Made by a program: the position numbers and the translations under genes. From CAZJOD01 sp964547525 (GTDB lineage: Bacteria > Bacillota > Clostridia > JAAYHZ01), in contig CAZJOD010000029.1 in the NCBI GenBank assembly GCA_964547525.1, positions 1-27,974 of the forward strand: DNA of 27,974 bases, in the 5' to 3' direction. The notes under the pieces were generated by a model that was given only the letters and a program-made list of their open reading frames with translations, had not been told where the DNA came from and did no database searches. Of the stretch, positions 24,195 through 27,974 are shown one piece after another; the first letter of the stretch is position 1; every line of letters begins with the position of its first letter.

Positions 24195-26174
24195 ATGCAA
24201 GAAAAAAAATTTCAACTTGTTTCAAAATTCCAACCTGAGGGAGATCAGCCTCAAGCGATAAAAAAATTAAGTGAAGCTATTATGTCGGGTAAAAAACACC
24301 AAACTTTATTAGGTGTTACAGGTTCCGGTAAAACTTTTACAATGGCTAATGTTATCTTTAATGTACAAAAGCCGACATTGATAATCGCTCATAATAAAAC
24401 TTTAGCGGCACAATTATGTTCTGAATTTAAAGAATTTTTTCCGGAAAACTGTGTAGAATATTTCGTGAGTTATTATGATTACTATCAACCGGAAGCATAT
24501 ATACCAACTACCGACACATATATAGAAAAAGACTCTTCAATAAACGAAGAGATAGATAAATTACGCCATTCGGCTACAGCCGCATTATTTGAGAGAAAAG
24601 ATGTGATTATAGTCGCTTCGGTATCTTGCATATACGGATTAGGTGACCCTGAAGACTATACTTCATTAATGCTTTCTTTAAGATCCGGTATGACCTATGA
24701 CAGGGATAGAATAATTGAAAAACTCGTAGATATACAATATACAAGAAATGAAATTGATTTTAAAAGAGGAACCTTCAGAGCCCGTGGTGATGTGTTGGAG
24801 ATATTTCCCGCATCTTCTTCCGGTGAAGTTTTAAGAGTGGAGTTTTTTGGAGATGAAATAGAAAAATTGTGCATTGTAGACTACTTAACAGGAGAAATCT
24901 TAGGTACTACAAACCATTATGCAATTTTCCCGGCGTCTCATTATGCCACTTCACAGGGTAAAATGGAACGCGCTATAGTGGGAATAAAAAAAGAACTGGC
25001 ACAATGTTTGCAAAAATTAAGAGATGAAAACAAGTTGGTGGAAGCACAAAGGTTGGAACAGAGGACTGCATATGATATCGAAATGTTAAAACAGACCGGG
25101 TTCTGTTCCGGAATAGAAAACTATTCAAGGCATATAAGTGGTAGAGAAACCGGTTCTCCGCCTTATACCCTTATAGATTATTTCCCGGACGATTTTTTGT
25201 TGATCATAGATGAATCTCATGTAACAATACCTCAAATCGGAGCTATGTACAGAGGCGATAAAGCCAGAAAAGATTCTTTGGTTGAATATGGGTTCAGATT
25301 ACCGTCGGTATATGATAATAGACCGTTACAGTTCCACGAATTTGAGGAGAAGGTTAATCAAGCTGTATATGTTAGTGCCACTCCGTCAAATTATGAAAGG
25401 GAGCATTGTGATGAATATGTAGAACAAATAATACGACCGACAGGATTGGTCGACCCGGAGATTATCATTCGATCTGTAAAAGGACAAATTGACGACCTGA
25501 CCGGTCAAATAAACGAGACTGTCAGCAAAGGTTTTCGTGTTTTGGTTACAACTTTGACTAAAAGAATGGCCGAAGATCTAACTGATTATTTAACTGATTT
25601 CGGTATGAAAGTCCGTTATCTGCATTCTGATATCGGAACTTTAGAGAGAACCGATATTATAAATGATCTTAGAAAAGGTGAATTCGACGTTTTAGTTGGA
25701 ATAAACTTATTAAGAGAAGGTTTGGATCTACCTGAAGTAGCTTTGGTCGCAATACTGGATGCTGATAAAGAGGGTTTTTTAAGGTCTGAAACATCATTAA
25801 TACAAACAATTGGCCGTGCGGCTAGAAACGTTGAAGGAAAAGTGGTTATGTATGCCGACTCTATTACCGGATCGATGCAAAGGGCTATAAGTGAAACAAA
25901 CAGGAGAAGGCAGTTGCAAATGGCATTCAATGAAGCTCATGGCATAACACCACAATCAATACAAAAAGATATTAGACAATCAATACGTGCGAGTCATATA
26001 CAAGAAGAGGATGAAACATACTCACACACTAGAAAAATTAATGATAAATTAGAACTAAAGAATAAGGATGAATTAATTTTACAATTAAAGAAACAGATGA
26101 AAGATGCGGCTGCAAAATTAGATTTTGAGAAGGCTGCGGTTTTACGTGATCAAATCAAACAACTGGAAACATAA
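24195..26174 (+). CDS. uvrB: Excinuclease ABC subunit B
   Basis: DNA-damage verification helicase of nucleotide excision repair; loads with UvrA and recruits UvrC. The 659-residue protein is complete: Walker A GVTGSGKT (40-47), the YYDYYQPEAYIP beta-hairpin region, helicase motif II IIDESHVTIPQ, YVSATPSNYE (motif III), GINLLREGLDLPEV (motif V), QTIGRAARN (motif VI) and a C-terminal UVR domain (AAAKLDFEKAAVLRDQIKQLE, about 633-653), which pairs with UvrC. Only AGGA precedes the ATG. uvrA, usually next in Clostridia and Bacillus, is not adjacent here; a DUF4432 gene follows. No LexA box was found before the gene or before the esterase that precedes it. Confidence 0.98.
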   Translation: MQEKKFQLVSKFQPEGDQPQAIKKLSEAIMSGKKHQTLLGVTGSGKTFTMANVIFNVQKPTLIIAHNKTLAAQLCSEFKEFFPENCVEYFVSYYDYYQPEAYIPTTDTYIEKDSSINEEIDKLRHSATAALFERKDVIIVASVSCIYGLGDPEDYTSLMLSLRSGMTYDRDRIIEKLVDIQYTRNEIDFKRGTFRARGDVLEIFPASSSGEVLRVEFFGDEIEKLCIVDYLTGEILGTTNHYAIFPASHYATSQGKMERAIVGIKKELAQCLQKLRDENKLVEAQRLEQRTAYDIEMLKQTGFCSGIENYSRHISGRETGSPPYTLIDYFPDDFLLIIDESHVTIPQIGAMYRGDKARKDSLVEYGFRLPSVYDNRPLQFHEFEEKVNQAVYVSATPSNYEREHCDEYVEQIIRPTGLVDPEIIIRSVKGQIDDLTGQINETVSKGFRVLVTTLTKRMAEDLTDYLTDFGMKVRYLHSDIGTLERTDIINDLRKGEFDVLVGINLLREGLDLPEVALVAILDADKEGFLRSETSLIQTIGRAARNVEGKVVMYADSITGSMQRAISETNRRRQLQMAFNEAHGITPQSIQKDIRQSIRASHIQEEDETYSHTRKINDKLELKNKDELILQLKKQMKDAAAKLDFEKAAVLRDQIKQLET

Positions 26175-26222
26175 ATTTATGTAACAAAAAATTAGTAAGA
26201 TTAAAAAAGAATCATAAAGGGT

Positions 26223-26236
26223 TTTTATATATAAAA
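26223..26236. repeat. AT-only palindrome between uvrB and the DUF4432 gene
   Basis: TTTTATATATAAAA is a perfect 14-bp palindrome 24 bases before the DUF4432 start. It could be an operator, but in DNA this AT-rich it may be chance. Confidence 0.2.
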
Positions 26237-26259
26237 GTGCAATTTTAGGAGGAAATAAA

Positions 26260-27333
26260 ATGGAAAATATGAATACACCTTGTCTCGGTAAAGAAGATAT
26301 ACTAAAAAAATGTGCGAATATGTATCAAATCGCCGGTATAACCCCCATATCATATGCCGAGGGAAGAGCATCAGGATTAAAAGCTTTTGAAGTAGAAACA
26401 GGCGGTGCACTATCTTATACAGTTCTGCAAGATAAGTGCCTTGATATTTTCAAAATGAGTTATAAGGGTGTAAATATCAGCTATATTTCAAAAGCAGGAT
26501 TATCCAACCCCATGTATTATAGTCCTTTAACGTCTGAATTCCCAAAGAATTTCCAGGGCGGAATGTTGTTTACATGCGGTCTGTCCAATGTGGGTTCTCC
26601 TTGCTGTGTGGACGGAATTGATTATCCTCTGCACGGATCAATAAATGCAATGCCGGCCTGTAATGTTAGCGCTTCAAGTAAATGGGTATATGATCAATAT
26701 ATTATGGAAATTTCCGGTGATATTTATGAAAGTAAATTGTTTGGTGAAAATTTAAAATTGCACAGAACCATTACTTCCGGTTTTGGCGGAAAGTCTGTTA
26801 AAATTTGCGATACACTTGAGAACAACGGTTTTGAAGAACAACCGTATATGATTTTATATCATTGTAACTATGGGTATCCTTTTTTATCTAAAGATACGGA
26901 ATTGATTTTACCTAACGACCATTCGCTGCCTAGAGACGAAGAAGCCGCAAAAGGTATGAAAAATCATACAACTTTTTCAGAACCTATTGACGGATATAAA
27001 GAACAGGTTTTTTATCATGATCTGGCTACCGATAGCAATGGTTACACTACCGTTTTAATTAAAAACGAAAAACTTGGTTTCGGTTCATATATAAAATATA
27101 AAACAGATACTCTTGATTGTTTAATTCAATGGAAGTCTATGAAATCCGGTGATTATGCGTTGGGTATAGAGCCGGCGAACTGCAAGGTCGGAGGAAGAGC
27201 GGCAGAACTGGCGACCAGTGCAGGACTAAAAAAAATTAAACCCATGGAAAAAATTGATTTTGAATTGATAATTGGATGCGTAGATTATGGTAATGAGATG
27301 GATGAGTTAGAGAAAAAAATTAGAAATCTGTAA
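26260..27333 (+). CDS. DUF4432 / aldose 1-epimerase-like sugar-binding protein
   Basis: A 357-residue protein of the galactose-mutarotase-like beta-sandwich superfamily. The DUF4432 pattern is visible: an N-terminal DKCLDIFKMSYKGVNI, GGMLFTCGLSNVGSP (about 100-114), YPLHGSINAMPA (about 121-132), and late LIQWKSMKSGDYALGIEPANC (split around 284-304), where the histidine, glutamate and tryptophan would face a sugar. Enzyme activity for the family is largely uncharacterised; a mutarotase or isomerase acting on an acidic or rare sugar is possible. AGGAGG precedes the ATG. With the esterase upstream of uvrB it suggests a minor sugar-catabolism theme, but no kinase, transporter or glycosidase is adjacent. 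Confidence 0.85.
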   Translation: MENMNTPCLGKEDILKKCANMYQIAGITPISYAEGRASGLKAFEVETGGALSYTVLQDKCLDIFKMSYKGVNISYISKAGLSNPMYYSPLTSEFPKNFQGGMLFTCGLSNVGSPCCVDGIDYPLHGSINAMPACNVSASSKWVYDQYIMEISGDIYESKLFGENLKLHRTITSGFGGKSVKICDTLENNGFEEQPYMILYHCNYGYPFLSKDTELILPNDHSLPRDEEAAKGMKNHTTFSEPIDGYKEQVFYHDLATDSNGYTTVLIKNEKLGFGSYIKYKTDTLDCLIQWKSMKSGDYALGIEPANCKVGGRAAELATSAGLKKIKPMEKIDFELIIGCVDYGNEMDELEKKIRNL

Positions 27334-27389
27334 CCGAAATCTGTCTTCTTAAATATAATGAATTAGATTAGTTTACGGAGGGCGATATA

Positions 27390-27527
27390 ATGGGCGGATT
27401 CCTGGATAATTTAGGTCTTGATAATATTTTGGGTAAGGACAATAATAATACTTTTTTGATTATAGCTTTAATTGTCATTGTTGTTATCAGTTTAATGGGT
27501 AGGGATAAAAAGAAAGGTATTGTATAA
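27390..27527 (+). CDS. Small 45-residue single-pass membrane protein
   Basis: Starts MGGFLDNLGLDNILGKDN, continues with one hydrophobic segment (about residues 22-36, FLIIALIVIVVISLM) and ends GRDKKKGIV, so the positive end should face the cytoplasm. ACGGAGGG lies seven bases before the ATG, a strong site, and codon use looks ordinary, so the gene is very likely real. Its glycine-rich start, small size and single helix recall YjcZ-type small sporulation proteins, but I do not recognise the family and make no functional claim. It follows the DUF4432 gene after 56 bases; a lone TATAAT (27354-27359) without a clear -35 lies in between. Confidence 0.7.
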   Translation: MGGFLDNLGLDNILGKDNNNTFLIIALIVIVVISLMGRDKKKGIV

Positions 27528-27560
27528 AAACCGAATATGAAAAAACATGTGCTTATTTAT

Positions 27561-27595
27561 ACATAATATGGGAGTATTATGTAGTTTACCCATAT
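27561..27595. repeat. Two overlapping, mutually exclusive inverted repeats
   Basis: ACATAATA (27561-27568) pairs with TATTATGT (27575-27582). ATATGGG (27566-27572) pairs instead with CCCATAT (27589-27595). Both pairings are perfect and share bases, so a transcript could fold in only one way at a time. Confidence 0.5.
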
Positions 27596-27626
27596 GTGGA
27601 GCTATCACAATTTAATAGATATAAAA

Positions 27627-27656
27627 ATACTTTTAAAAGGTTACTTTTAAAAGTAT
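27627..27656 (+). terminator. Perfect 13-bp hairpin, possible terminator of the small-protein gene
   Basis: ATACTTTTAAAAG (27627-27639) and CTTTTAAAAGTAT (27644-27656) are exact reverse complements around GTTA. ATAATTTTTATAA follows. The stem is AT-rich, so it is weaker as a terminator than its length suggests. Confidence 0.4.
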
Positions 27657-27688
27657 ATAATTTTTATAATCCAAACTATTGCTTGCTG

Positions 27689-27719
27689 AAGGAACACAAA
27701 TACAATACTTGTGTTCCTT
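27689..27719. terminator. Perfect 11-bp hairpin, possible terminator
   Basis: AAGGAACACAA (27689-27699) and TTGTGTTCCTT (27709-27719) are exact reverse complements around a nine-base loop, seven bases before the first 115-bp repeat. ATTCTAT follows rather than a clean T run, so termination is uncertain. Confidence 0.45.
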
Positions 27720-27725
27720 ATTCTA

Positions 27726-27840
27726 TAAGTAGGATACATTTTTAAAACTCGATTTTAAAAATGTACACCGGCCCGGGGACGCTCTATGCGGCCTCGGGTC
27801 TTATGACTACATACAAGAAAAAAAAATTCGTTTGACAAAC
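27726..27840. repeat. 115-bp structured direct repeat, copy 1
   Basis: Starts TAAGTAGGATAC and ends TTCGTTTGACAAAC. Contains a perfect 13-bp hairpin TACATTTTTAAAA/TTTTAAAAATGTA (27735-27765, five-base loop), a GC-rich hairpin with arms 27770-27782 and 27788-27800 (loop TCTAT), a run of nine A, and a terminal palindrome GTTTG-A-CAAAC. Copy 2 begins 134 bases later. The GC-rich core contrasts with the surrounding AT-rich DNA. The identity of the element is unknown. Confidence 0.9.
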
Positions 27841-27859
27841 TTGATGATGTTGAATTATT

Positions 27860-27974
27860 TAAGTAGGATACATTTTTAAAACTCGATTTTAAAAATGTAC
27901 ACCGGCCTGAGGACGCTCAATGCGGCCTCGGGTCTTATGACTACATACAAGAAAAAAAAATTCGTTTGACAAAC
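27860..27974. repeat. 115-bp structured direct repeat, copy 2
   Basis: Same length as copy 1 with three base changes, all in the GC-rich hairpin (27908, 27910 and 27919). Arms are 27904-27916 and 27922-27934, loop TCAAT. The copies are separated by 19 unrelated bases (27841-27859). The window ends at its last base, so further copies may follow. Confidence 0.9.

Larger units (their letters stand above)
27528..27974. other. Gene-free, structure-rich region at the right edge
   Basis: These 447 bases contain no convincing protein gene. They hold, in order, a pair of overlapping hairpins (27561-27595), a 13-bp-arm hairpin (27627-27656), an 11-bp-arm hairpin (27689-27719) and two copies of a 115-bp direct repeat. 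The window ends exactly at the last base of the second copy. Confidence 0.7.

Noticed and set aside
27761..27835. A 24-codon reading frame (MYTGPGTLYAASGLMTTYKK...) repeated in both copies of the 115-bp unit
   Set aside because: No ribosome-binding site precedes it, and all three differences between copies change an amino acid (P to L, G to R, Y to N) while preserving the hairpin. Structure, not coding, explains the conservation better.
27832..27861. TTGACA at the end of repeat copy 1 as a promoter
   Set aside because: The best -10 at usual spacing is TATTTA (27856-27861, 18 bases), with only three matches, and the TTGACA is part of the GTTTGACAAAC palindrome.
27726..27974. CRISPR array
   Set aside because: Only two units, 115 bp long with a 19-bp spacer and internal hairpins; no cas genes. 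This does not fit CRISPR dimensions.

Overview
The window is AT-rich chromosomal DNA from a spore-forming, single-membrane Clostridia-type bacterium (Bacillota). This rests on gene content: spoIIM, dacF and a ytfJ/gerW-type sporulation gene, strong AGGAGG-type ribosome-binding sites, a Gram-positive lipoprotein signal, and several small syntenies also known from Bacillus and Clostridium (mltG-trmR-U32 peptidase; spoIIM/xerD/dacF; scpA-scpB). The exact genus cannot be read from the sequence. mutS2 is cut by the left edge. The right edge falls exactly at the end of a repeat copy, which suggests a contig that broke in repeats.

Left part (1-6304, all +): 3' part of mutS2, then mltG, an O-methyltransferase (trmR type), a U32 peptidase-family tRNA hydroxylase (trhP type), proC and rnhA. 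The methyltransferase/U32 pair overlaps and probably makes 5-methoxyuridine at tRNA position 34. spoIIM (-) ends convergently against rnhA. From its divergent start runs xerD-pdp, then dacF, a rhomboid-independent M50 site-2 protease, and trpS-scpA-scpB, with recognisable sigma-A promoters before dacF and trpS.

Middle (13865-16077, -): egsA, a DUF2953 protein and ytfJ, read toward scpB. A 275-base divergent region separates egsA from a MarR regulator that is followed by two half-size ABC exporters. The two exporter subunits carry complementary degenerate ATP-site residues, so they should form a heterodimeric exporter. A hairpin terminator closes that operon.

Right part: a perfect-consensus promoter overlapped by a 28-bp TetR-type palindrome precedes an orphan solute-binding lipoprotein gene. 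A convergent DUF1189 membrane protein follows, then (divergently) an alpha/beta-hydrolase esterase, uvrB without uvrA, a DUF4432 sugar-epimerase-like protein and a 45-residue membrane protein. The last 447 bases hold no convincing gene but are packed with perfect inverted repeats and two copies of a 115-bp structured direct repeat.

Most of the window is housekeeping. The points most worth a second look are the structured tandem repeat at the right edge, a XerD that ends two residues after its catalytic tyrosine, a tryptophanyl-tRNA synthetase with an iron-sulfur-type cysteine motif, and the TetR-type operator in front of the orphan lipoprotein.
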